Assembly (NCBI GenBank): GCA_910587555.1
Contig: CAJULV010000047.1
Coordinates: forward strand, 1-31,933
Reading direction: 5' to 3'
From: an uncultured Acetatifactor sp.
Lineage (GTDB): Bacteria > Bacillota > Clostridia > Lachnospirales > Lachnospiraceae
Length of the DNA: 31,933 bases
In this document: piece by piece, positions 14,229 to 20,864 of the stretch
Position numbering within the stretch: position 1 is the first letter of the stretch
Layout of the letters: each line of letters begins with the position of its first letter
The notes under the pieces: generated by a model
Told to the model about the DNA's origin: nothing
The model's input: the letters and a program-made list of their open reading frames with translations, nothing else
Databases searched by the model: none
Translations under genes and position numbers: made by a program

Positions 14229-14325
14229 CTGTATTCTGTATCCTTGTTATTTTTGAAAATTTTGAAAAATTCCCACAGACAGAATTTTTTGGTTTATAAT
14301 GATTAAGGGAGTCGGGTTTGAAATG

Positions 14326-14354
14326 ATTATAGTATTTCCGATCAGGTATGTCAA
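14326..14354 (-). promoter_or_regulatory. Perfect consensus sigma-A promoter for the WYL regulator
   Basis: On the minus strand TTGACA (plus 14349-14354), 17-bp spacer, TATAAT (plus 14326-14331). Both hexamers match consensus exactly. The leader to the ATG is about 90 nt. A CCGGC-TTC-GCCGG hairpin (14360-14372) flanks the -35. Confidence 0.8.
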
Positions 14355-14518
14355 TGTGGCCGGCTTCGCCGGAACTTCCCAACTTCTTTATGTTTCATAA
14401 AACTCCTTTTCGGAATTATGTACCCACTAAAATAGGCTTATGGGTTGTTGCGATGTTTGTCATCCAAAGGTTGAGAATTGAAAAATTGTGGAACAATTTG
14501 AAATTGCGGGATTCCCTG

Positions 14519-14548
14519 TTGCCAAACCTTAAGTGCATGGGATATAAT
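14519..14548 (+). promoter_or_regulatory. Sigma-A promoter for the Nudix gene
   Basis: TTGCCA (14519-14524), 18-bp spacer, TATAAT (14543-14548). The transcript would have a leader of about 240 nt containing the 77-bp tandem duplication. Apart from the promoters, the hairpin and the repeat, I see no gene in 14229-14795. Confidence 0.6.
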
Positions 14549-14593
14549 GTTGGCATATTAAGTCCATGGCGCCCGCCTTGTATCAAGTATCCA

Positions 14594-14732
14594 TTACCCT
14601 GGGCAAGTTCATGGTGTCAGGCAGGGAAGCCAAGGAATATATGGAAGGAAGTAAAGCAGAGGGCAGGAAGTTACTCTGGGCAAGCTTATGGCGTCAGGCA
14701 GGGAAGCCAAGGGATATATGGAAAGAAGCATG
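14594..14732 (+). repeat. 77-bp-period imperfect tandem duplication in Nudix leader
   Basis: Two copies, starting TTACCCTGGGCAAG at 14594 and TTACTCTGGGCAAG at 14671, share about 58 bp with few substitutions (including GTCAGGCAGGGAAGCCAAGG in both). The period is 77 bp, not a multiple of three, so it is unlikely to be coding. Confidence 0.7.
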
Positions 14733-14795
14733 GCGGGGGACAGGCAACGAGACAGAGCGCCCACAGGATAGTAAAGAAACGGAGTTGAGAAGGAC

Positions 14796-15443
14796 ATGGA
14801 AAGAAAAAATAGAGACGACCTTGCATGGGAAGAGGTGGAAGTGGAACATATCGTCCAGGATGAGTGGATAGATTTCAGACGGTCAGCGTACCGTCTTCCT
14901 GACGGGTCGGTGTTTGAGCCGTATTACAGCTATAGCCGCAGGGACTATGTGGTTATAGTGGCATCAGATTGTGAAGGGAATTATCTGTGTGTGAGACAGT
15001 TCCGGCAGGGGATCAGGGAGGTCACCACCGAGTTTCCTGCAGGGGGTGTGGAGCGGTCTGACGGAAGGGAATACGGTGCCGGCGGCCAGAGAGGGGTGGC
15101 CGAGGAGGAGCTTGCAGCGGCGCAGAGAGAGCTGCTGGAGGAGACGGGATATTCCTCCGGCGAGTGGGCGCATCTGCTCACCGTTCCCTCCCACGCCACC
15201 ATAGCCGACAACTATGCTCATATTTTTGCGGCAAAGAACTGCCGTAGGGTGGGCGGGCAGAACCTGGACGAGACGGAGTTTCTGAATGTAGAGCTTCATA
15301 CGGCTCAGGAGATCGAGGACCTGATCAGAACCGGAGGGTTCCAGCAGGCGGTTCATGTGATGGCTTGGCTGCTGGCGAAGGAGAATAATTCCTTGAAGGT
15401 TCCGGGCATTTCTGCTACACGAAAGCAATACCATAGCTTGTAA
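14796..15443 (+). CDS. Nudix hydrolase, ADP-ribose pyrophosphatase-like
   Basis: A 215-aa protein. A complete Nudix box G(x5)E(x7)RELLEETGY runs from Gly97 to Tyr119, with Arg111-Glu112 and Glu115-Glu116 as metal-binding residues. The upstream strand has the RQFRQGIREVTTEFPAGG motif of ADP-ribose/nucleoside-diphosphate-sugar pyrophosphatases. Compared with usual members there is a Gly-rich stretch of about 15 residues between FPAGG and the Nudix box. It probably cleaves ADP-ribose or a related diphosphate in the cytoplasm. The start ATG follows GAGAAGGAC. The next (decayed) gene begins 55 nt downstream. Confidence 0.85.
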   Translation: MERKNRDDLAWEEVEVEHIVQDEWIDFRRSAYRLPDGSVFEPYYSYSRRDYVVIVASDCEGNYLCVRQFRQGIREVTTEFPAGGVERSDGREYGAGGQRGVAEEELAAAQRELLEETGYSSGEWAHLLTVPSHATIADNYAHIFAAKNCRRVGGQNLDETEFLNVELHTAQEIEDLIRTGGFQQAVHVMAWLLAKENNSLKVPGISATRKQYHSL

Positions 15444-15498
15444 AGAGGCGGTCAGGAAAAAGGCCATGGCCGACCATAAAAAAGGAGAGAGGCGCAGC

Positions 15499-16860
15499 AT
15501 GAAAAATTGGAATAGAAGACATAAGAATATTTTATTTGTGCTGCTGGTGCTTCTGGCATTTTTGTCTATGCCCCTGTATTGGACTACCTGCCTGCAGCGG
15601 AGCGGCTTGGAATCTATTTTCTGGAGACAGAGGGCATAAGGGGGCCTTTCCTTTGGCTCCCGGCGTTGCTGAACCTTGGGGGGATAAAGCATAGGCCTGT
15701 TGTAAACTCTATATTTTTCTCGTGAATCTGGGGGGCTGCTGGCCTCGTCCTATTGCTTTGCCCGGGTGGCCAGGAATTGTTATGCTGGCCTTGCGGCAAG
15801 CTTCTGCTACTGTTTTTCCGTATATTATGTGTATATCTATATGGTGAGGGGACTCTGGGGGAGATGACTGCCTTTGTCTTTTTTCCGATATGCGGTTTGG
15901 GGCTGTGGAGGCTGTATACATGGGAGACAGGGAGAAAAGACTATTGGAAGAGTGGTGTTCCGCTGACACTGGGACTGCTGGGTATTTGGCTGTCCTGTGT
16001 GCCTCTGGGACTCGTATTCAGCGGATTTATGTTGCTGATCGCATTGTATGCAGGATATGGAGGCGCTGGGAATAGGCCTGATGTGGTTTTTTGGTTATAT
16101 GAGGAAAAGGACGGGACTGGTCCTGGGCGCAAAGCTTGCGCTGCTTTTTGGGGGCGGCGCCATGCTTATGAGTTTGTCGAGTTTTCCCTGGACAAGGATC
16201 CAGTTCCTGAACGGCGTGACGGAAAAGCTGGTCTCCAGCATTCAGTACCCAAACCGATTTTTTATGATAGCCACGCTGCTGCTGTCCTTTGAGGCCGGGT
16301 CCTGCGTGGTGGTGTTGGGGGAATGCTTCGGGAAAAAGGCGATGGCAGGCGGTGGGGCGGCGTTCGTGGCCTTGGCGCTGATAACCGCATTTTTCTATCA
16401 GAGCAGCATCGTGAGAGACGAGGACACCTTGTATCTGTATGATGAAAAAGGAATGGGAACGGGGTATTTGTCGGGAGCGGAATATCTTCGCTATGGAATA
16501 GGGCAGTTTGATCTGTCTTTCCACGGTCCCGTGGAAGGGCAGGGTGTTCAGGTGCTTGACTATGAGAAGGACGGCCTGAACGTGAGGATGAGCATCCGAA
16601 ACGAAAGCGGTGGGGAAAGCTACGTGGAAGTGCCACTGCAGCATTACAAGGGATATACTGCAGTGGTCTCTGCCACAGGGGAGAGGCTGGAACTGGAGGA
16701 CGGTTCCCATTTTGATATAAGGATTCGTGTGCCCAAGGGTTTCGAGGGAGAGGTGTCCGTGGGGTTTGTGTCTCCGTGGTATTGGCATTTGGGAAACGGA
16801 ATCTCCATGCTTACGCTGGCAGCGGTTTCCGTGGGAATTTTTACGAAAAGGGATTTATAA
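15499..16860 (+). pseudogene. YfhO-like multi-span membrane protein, decayed by multiple frameshifts
   Basis: The start is intact (AAAGGAGAG, ATG at 15499, ILFVLLVLLAFLSMP as first membrane segment), but that frame stops at 15637. The homologous sequence then moves between frames: LPAAERLGIYFLETEGIRG (shift near 15575), YCFARVARNCYAGLAAS with VYYVYIYMVRG (shift near 15722), TLGEMTAFVFFPICGLGLW (shift near 15848), and finally GLMWFFGYMRKRTG to the end (shift near 16045). The last part keeps SSIQYPNRFFMIATLLLSFE, a hallmark of YfhO-like / 6-pyruvoyl-tetrahydropterin-synthase-related membrane proteins. The N-terminal region also seems to lack an internal segment. With at least four frame changes this is a real pseudogene rather than a single read error. 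Confidence 0.75.
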
Positions 16861-16867
16861 AAAAGTA

Positions 16868-16896
16868 TGTCACAAAGACGCAGAAGGGTTGTCTAA
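16868..16896 (+). promoter_or_regulatory. Candidate ECF-type promoter of the sigma factor gene
   Basis: TGTCACA (16868-16874) and TGTCTAA (16890-16896), 15 bp apart, lie immediately upstream of the AGGAGG of the sigma gene. This resembles ECF-type promoters such as the TGTCACA...CGTC pattern known for ECF41 sigma factors, so autoregulation is plausible. No sigma-A promoter is evident here. Confidence 0.45.
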
Positions 16897-16917
16897 TAAA
16901 GCAGGAGGTACAAGTCG

Positions 16918-17769
16918 ATGAATCAGAAAACCAATGAAGAATTACAGACAATGGCGGAAAAAGCCACGGCAGGGGATAGAGAAGCCCTTGAAGCGCTTGT
17001 GGCCGGCGTGCAGGACATGGTGTTCAATTTATCCCTGCGGATGCTGGGCACTTTTGCGGACGCGGAGGATGCCGCCCAGGACATACTGCTGAAAATGATT
17101 ACCCATTTGTCCGCTTTTAGAGGGGAAAGCGCATTTACCACATGGGTGTTCCGCATTGCGGTGAATCATCTCAAAAACTATAAAAAACATATGTTTGCCC
17201 ACGCGGGACTCAGCTTTGCCTACTATGGAGAGGACATCGAAAACGGAAAAATACAGGATGTGCCGGATGTAACCCAGAATGTGGAAAAGGATGTTCTGGC
17301 GGAGGAATTGAAAATGTCCTGTACCAATGTGATGCTGCAATGTCTTGACACGGAAAGCAGATGCATCTTTATATTGGGTACCATGTTCCGGGTTGACAGC
17401 CGTATTGCAGGGGAAATTCTGGAAATAACCCCGGAAGCCTATCGGCAGCGCCTTTCCCGGGTGCGCAGAAAAATGGCTGATTTTCTGGGACAGTATTGCG
17501 GAGAATACGGCAGCGGCAGATGCCGGTGTAAAGACAGGGTAAACTATGCAATACAAAATCACAGAATAAACCCGCTGCAGCTGTGTTATACCACGGCAGA
17601 GGAAGCCCCTGTGGAGACCATGCTTGCCGTGAAAAATGCCATGGAGCAGCTTGATGACTTATCCATAGAATTCTCGTTCTGTAAGGCATATCGGTCCACG
17701 GGACGCACCAAACAGCTCATACAGGAACTGCTGAATTCCCCGCAGTTTTCCCTAATTCGAAATTCGTAA
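16918..17769 (+). CDS. ECF-type RNA polymerase sigma factor with Cys-rich C-terminal extension
   Basis: A 283-aa protein with an AGGAGG ribosome binding site. Residues ~22-88 form sigma region 2 (GTFADAEDAAQDILLKMITH, then FTTWVFRIAVNHLKNYKK). Residues ~135-192 form region 4 (RIAGEILEITPEAYRQRLSR). The last ~90 residues are an extension beginning with a Cys motif (QYCGEYGSGRCRCKDRVNYA), which may bind zinc, followed by a helical domain. C-terminal extensions on ECF sigmas often replace an anti-sigma factor and modulate activity. No anti-sigma gene is visible nearby. A DUF2461 gene starts 15 nt after its stop, so the two are co-transcribed. Confidence 0.85.
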   Translation: MNQKTNEELQTMAEKATAGDREALEALVAGVQDMVFNLSLRMLGTFADAEDAAQDILLKMITHLSAFRGESAFTTWVFRIAVNHLKNYKKHMFAHAGLSFAYYGEDIENGKIQDVPDVTQNVEKDVLAEELKMSCTNVMLQCLDTESRCIFILGTMFRVDSRIAGEILEITPEAYRQRLSRVRRKMADFLGQYCGEYGSGRCRCKDRVNYAIQNHRINPLQLCYTTAEEAPVETMLAVKNAMEQLDDLSIEFSFCKAYRSTGRTKQLIQELLNSPQFSLIRNS

Positions 17770-17784
17770 AGGAGTCGCCGGAAG

Positions 17785-18465
17785 ATGAATACACAGATAA
17801 TAATCGAATACTTATCGGAATTAAGTGCAAACAATAACCGGGAATGGTATCATGCAAACAAGGAGGATTACAAAAAGGCCAACGCTGAATTTGAGGGGCT
17901 GCTGCAGGCCCTGATATGGGAAATCGGAAAGTTTGACAGCAGTATTCTGCATAATCGTCCCAAAGACCTTACGTTTAAACTGGTGAGGGACACCCGCTTC
18001 AGTCATGACAAATCGCCCTATAATCCAGCCTTCCGCGCCCATATTTCCACGGAGGGAAAGCTGCCTGTTCCAGTGGGATACTATCTGATGATAAAGCCCG
18101 GAGGCCAGTCTTTTTTGGGCGGCGGTCTGTTTGCGGATATGTTTAAGGACGCAACGAAGCGGGTACGGGATTACCTTGCCGGAAACGGAGAGGAATGGGA
18201 GAAGATAATCCATGCGCCGGAGTTTGAACAATATTTCACTGTACAGGGAACGGCGCTGAAGAATGTCCCTGCGGGATATGAGAAAGAACATCCCCAGGCA
18301 CAGTACCTGAAATATAAGAGCTGGTATCTGGAATATCCGGTGAAAGATGAAGAACTGGGGGATGGGGAAGCATTTCTCGCAAAGGCGGCGGAGATTTTTC
18401 GAATTATGAAACCATTCAATGACTATCTGAACAGAGCGCTTGCCGGATTTCAAATGCCTGTCTGA
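17785..18465 (+). CDS. DUF2461 (TIGR02453-like) protein
   Basis: A 226-aa soluble protein of the DUF2461 family: NNNREWYHANKEDYKKA near the N-terminus, LTFKLVRDTRFSHDKSPYNP in the middle, and GQSFLGGGLF further on, with LKYKSWYLEYPVKDEELG near the C-terminus. Family function is unknown. AAAGGAGTCGCC precedes the ATG. It is likely translated from the same message as the ECF sigma factor, which suggests it belongs to that regulon. A rho-independent terminator follows 40 nt after its stop. Confidence 0.85.
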   Translation: MNTQIIIEYLSELSANNNREWYHANKEDYKKANAEFEGLLQALIWEIGKFDSSILHNRPKDLTFKLVRDTRFSHDKSPYNPAFRAHISTEGKLPVPVGYYLMIKPGGQSFLGGGLFADMFKDATKRVRDYLAGNGEEWEKIIHAPEFEQYFTVQGTALKNVPAGYEKEHPQAQYLKYKSWYLEYPVKDEELGDGEAFLAKAAEIFRIMKPFNDYLNRALAGFQMPV

Positions 18466-18505
18466 AAATACTGTTAACAGAAACAAAACGGTTGTTCTTT
18501 TACAG

Positions 18506-18553
18506 AATTTCCGGCTTGGGGAATAGAAAAGTTCCAAAGGCCGGGAATTTTTT
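18506..18553 (+). terminator. Rho-independent terminator after DUF2461
   Basis: AATTTCCGGC (18506-18515) pairs with GCCGGGAATT (18540-18549) with inner GGGGAA/TTCC pairing, and six T residues follow (18548-18553). It closes the sigma/DUF2461 unit. The stretch 18554-18662 holds nothing else recognisable. Confidence 0.8.
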
Positions 18554-18662
18554 GTATTTTTATTCAAGTACTGAAAGCGGCAGTACGGGAAGACGGCAAC
18601 GCCACAGGCTTTCCAGAAAGTACCCTCTTTTTTGTGCAATCGCAAAATTTATGGAAAAGTTT

Positions 18663-18691
18663 TTGCATGGCGGAACAATATCTGCTACAAT
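18663..18691 (+). promoter_or_regulatory. Extended -10 promoter for the ATPase/nuclease-like pair
   Basis: TTGCAT (18663-18668), 17-bp spacer, TACAAT (18686-18691) preceded by TGC, giving an extended -10. The leader to the GTG start is about 120 nt. Confidence 0.65.
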
Positions 18692-18819
18692 GGGCATAAG
18701 GATTTTTATGGCTGCACGGTTTCCGGGCGCGGGCAGGGAAATTTTCCTGTCTGCCGCCAGGGCTGTTTTCAGGCAGGTATCCAAGTCTGAAGTTTGCGGA
18801 AGGGGAGGTTGGTCTTAGG

Positions 18820-20172
18820 GTGGGCTGGAGATTAAAGGTATCAGGGTATGGAAAGATCGAGAGTGCCGAGATTGAGACAGCGCCGCTGACTCTTTTTGTG
18901 GGGGATAACAACAGTGGGAAGAGCTACCTGCTGTCTTTGCTGTGGGGAATCCGGAATCTGGGTATGGAAATTTTATTTACCGGCGGAAGCGAGCCGGCAT
19001 CAGAGGCAGAAGACCGATTGCTGTGTTGGGTAAGGGAACAGGTGAAGGCAACCGGAGAACAGGGCAGGTGTACTGCCCGGGTCAGCGAGATCGGAAGGGA
19101 ACTGCAGGCTGCTCTGCAGGAGAGAATAAACCGGAATAAAGACAGGTTTGTGAAAGCCATTTTCAACAGCCAGGATGTGGAACTGGATGAGCTTCAGATA
19201 ACGCTGACCGGATTAGAGAATGTATCGTTGGAGTTCAAATGGCAGAAGCTTTTCCGGCGAATCTATCTATCTTTGTCACAAACGGACGGTAAGGTAATCA
19301 GACTGGAGTTATCCGAAGAGGAACGAGAGACCGGAATATTGGAGGATGATAAGTATCAGTTTATCATCAGTAATGTAATGGATCTGGTATTGGCGCATGA
19401 TAATAGCGGATTAGAAAGTGAAATCTATTTTCCGGCAGCGAGGACCGGGTTTATGCTCACCAAGGACGTGGTCAATAAAGCGGGCCGGAGGGTAGCTTTT
19501 AACGCGGCAATGGAACAGGAAACAATGGTTCCGTTTGTAAGGCCGGTGAATCACTTTCTGGATGTAATAAACGACTTGACCAGTCATAATGAAGTCAACC
19601 ATAAATTTGCGGAAGTGATAAGGTATCTGGAAAAGGGGATGGCTGACGGAATTGTGGAAATGAGTTCACTGCCAAACAAGGAGGTAAGGTATACTCCCAA
19701 TGGAAAGAACACCGGGATGCCGTTGAGAACCGTATCGGCAGTGGTGACGGAATTAACGCCGCTGATCTTGATTCTGAAACATCAAAAATATGTGGACGCC
19801 TTGTTTTATGAGGAACCCGAGATGTGCCTTCATCCGCAGCTGCAGCAGAAGATGGCGAGAGTCTTGTGCCAATTGACCAATGCGGGAGTACAGATGAATG
19901 TCACTACCCACAGCGATATTATCCTGCAGCATATCAACAACATGATTCGTCTGTCCGAAAGGGAAGACAGAGAGGAAATATGCCGGCATTTGGGGTATTC
20001 AGACAGAGATTTGCTGCGTCCGGAGGAAGTGAGAGTCTATCAGCTGACGGCAGAAGCAGGGGCAAAAACGAAAGTTGAAGAACTGATCTGCGGGAAAAAC
20101 GGTTTTGCGGTTCCCACATTCAACGATGCGTTGGACCGGATTATGGATGAAGCATATGCAATTCAGGAGTGA
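18820..20172 (+). CDS. AAA-family (SMC/OLD-like) ATPase
   Basis: A 450-aa protein starting at GTG 18820, with AGGGGAGG about 12 nt upstream and no better in-frame start. The fold is that of ABC-type ATPases such as those in OLD, Septu and PARIS: Walker A GDNNSGKS (28-35), a long helical insertion (~60-200), an AARTGF motif, a Walker B LFYEEPEMCLHPQLQQK (Glu331-Glu332), and TTHSDIILQHINNMI (~363-377) as the H-loop. There is no TOPRIM domain at the C-terminus, unlike OLD. Its partner gene starts 6 nt after its stop. The pair architecture (ATPase plus small putative nuclease) resembles phage-defence modules, but the role is inferred. Confidence 0.85.
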   Translation: MGWRLKVSGYGKIESAEIETAPLTLFVGDNNSGKSYLLSLLWGIRNLGMEILFTGGSEPASEAEDRLLCWVREQVKATGEQGRCTARVSEIGRELQAALQERINRNKDRFVKAIFNSQDVELDELQITLTGLENVSLEFKWQKLFRRIYLSLSQTDGKVIRLELSEEERETGILEDDKYQFIISNVMDLVLAHDNSGLESEIYFPAARTGFMLTKDVVNKAGRRVAFNAAMEQETMVPFVRPVNHFLDVINDLTSHNEVNHKFAEVIRYLEKGMADGIVEMSSLPNKEVRYTPNGKNTGMPLRTVSAVVTELTPLILILKHQKYVDALFYEEPEMCLHPQLQQKMARVLCQLTNAGVQMNVTTHSDIILQHINNMIRLSEREDREEICRHLGYSDRDLLRPEEVRVYQLTAEAGAKTKVEELICGKNGFAVPTFNDALDRIMDEAYAIQE

Positions 20173-20178
20173 GGTACC

Positions 20179-20796
20179 ATGGGGAATCGAAAAAGGGAAT
20201 TCGTGATAAAGGATTTGATGGCGCCGGATTTTGTGGTGTGCGAGGGCCGGAAAGTACTTTTGACAGAGACCGAGGAAAGCGGAAAAAGCCGACTGCAGGT
20301 ACAGCTGATGTCCGAAGAGAATTTGTGCATTGCAAATATAGATAAGAAAAAGACGGAATTTCACTTCTTTCAGGAGGGGAAAGCAAAATCCTTGTATAAG
20401 AGAGTAGACCACATGATTTTTGAGAGAAAAAAGGAAAATCTGTGGAAGCTGCATCTAATTGAAATGAAGGGCAGTGTTGGTCAGGAAAAATGGGTGGAGA
20501 TCAAGGGTAAATTCCGTGCCAGTTATCTTGTGGCCCAGGCTCTTGCAGGTATGCTGGAACTGGATATTTCGGAGACGGTAATGTATACCACGTATGAGAG
20601 AGTAGAATTTGGCCATTCTGATACCATGCCCGCAGCCAGGCATGGGAGGTCCGGCATTCCGCAGGTGAGAATGGGAGAGGAATGGGAGGGAGATCGGTTT
20701 GGACTGCATTTTGGAGAACGCATTTCGTTTGCCCATGTACCGGTTAAGATGGAAAGGGACAGAGAAGGCATATTAACGGGATTTCTGGAACTATGA
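20179..20796 (+). CDS. Unknown protein with PD-(D/E)XK-like signature, partner of AAA ATPase
   Basis: A 205-aa soluble protein I do not recognise by family. Around residues 77-97 it has a D-x17-E-x-K arrangement: Asp77 in VDHMIF and Glu95/Lys97 in LHLIEMKGS, followed by a helix with Gln (FRASYLVAQALAGML). That spacing fits the catalytic core of PD-(D/E)XK nucleases (Asp on strand 2, ExK on strand 3). The gene is coupled to the ATPase (6-nt gap, CAGGAGTGAGG as ribosome binding site overlapping the ATPase stop). If the reading is right, the ATPase would sense and the nuclease would cut. It could instead be a non-enzymatic adaptor. Confidence 0.6.
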   Translation: MGNRKREFVIKDLMAPDFVVCEGRKVLLTETEESGKSRLQVQLMSEENLCIANIDKKKTEFHFFQEGKAKSLYKRVDHMIFERKKENLWKLHLIEMKGSVGQEKWVEIKGKFRASYLVAQALAGMLELDISETVMYTTYERVEFGHSDTMPAARHGRSGIPQVRMGEEWEGDRFGLHFGERISFAHVPVKMERDREGILTGFLEL

Positions 20797-20864
20797 TTGT
20801 GATAGAAAATCAGCAGACTAAAAGAATGGAGCATTGACGAAATAAAATGAAGGAGGAAGATTAC

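Noticed and set aside
14594..14732. CRISPR array
   Set aside because: Only two long imperfect copies with a 77-bp period, no short palindromic repeats with unique spacers and no cas genes.
14348..14788. 146-codon open frame upstream of the Nudix gene
   Set aside because: It runs through a hairpin, a promoter and a tandem repeat whose 77-bp period is not a multiple of three; composition is not protein-like.
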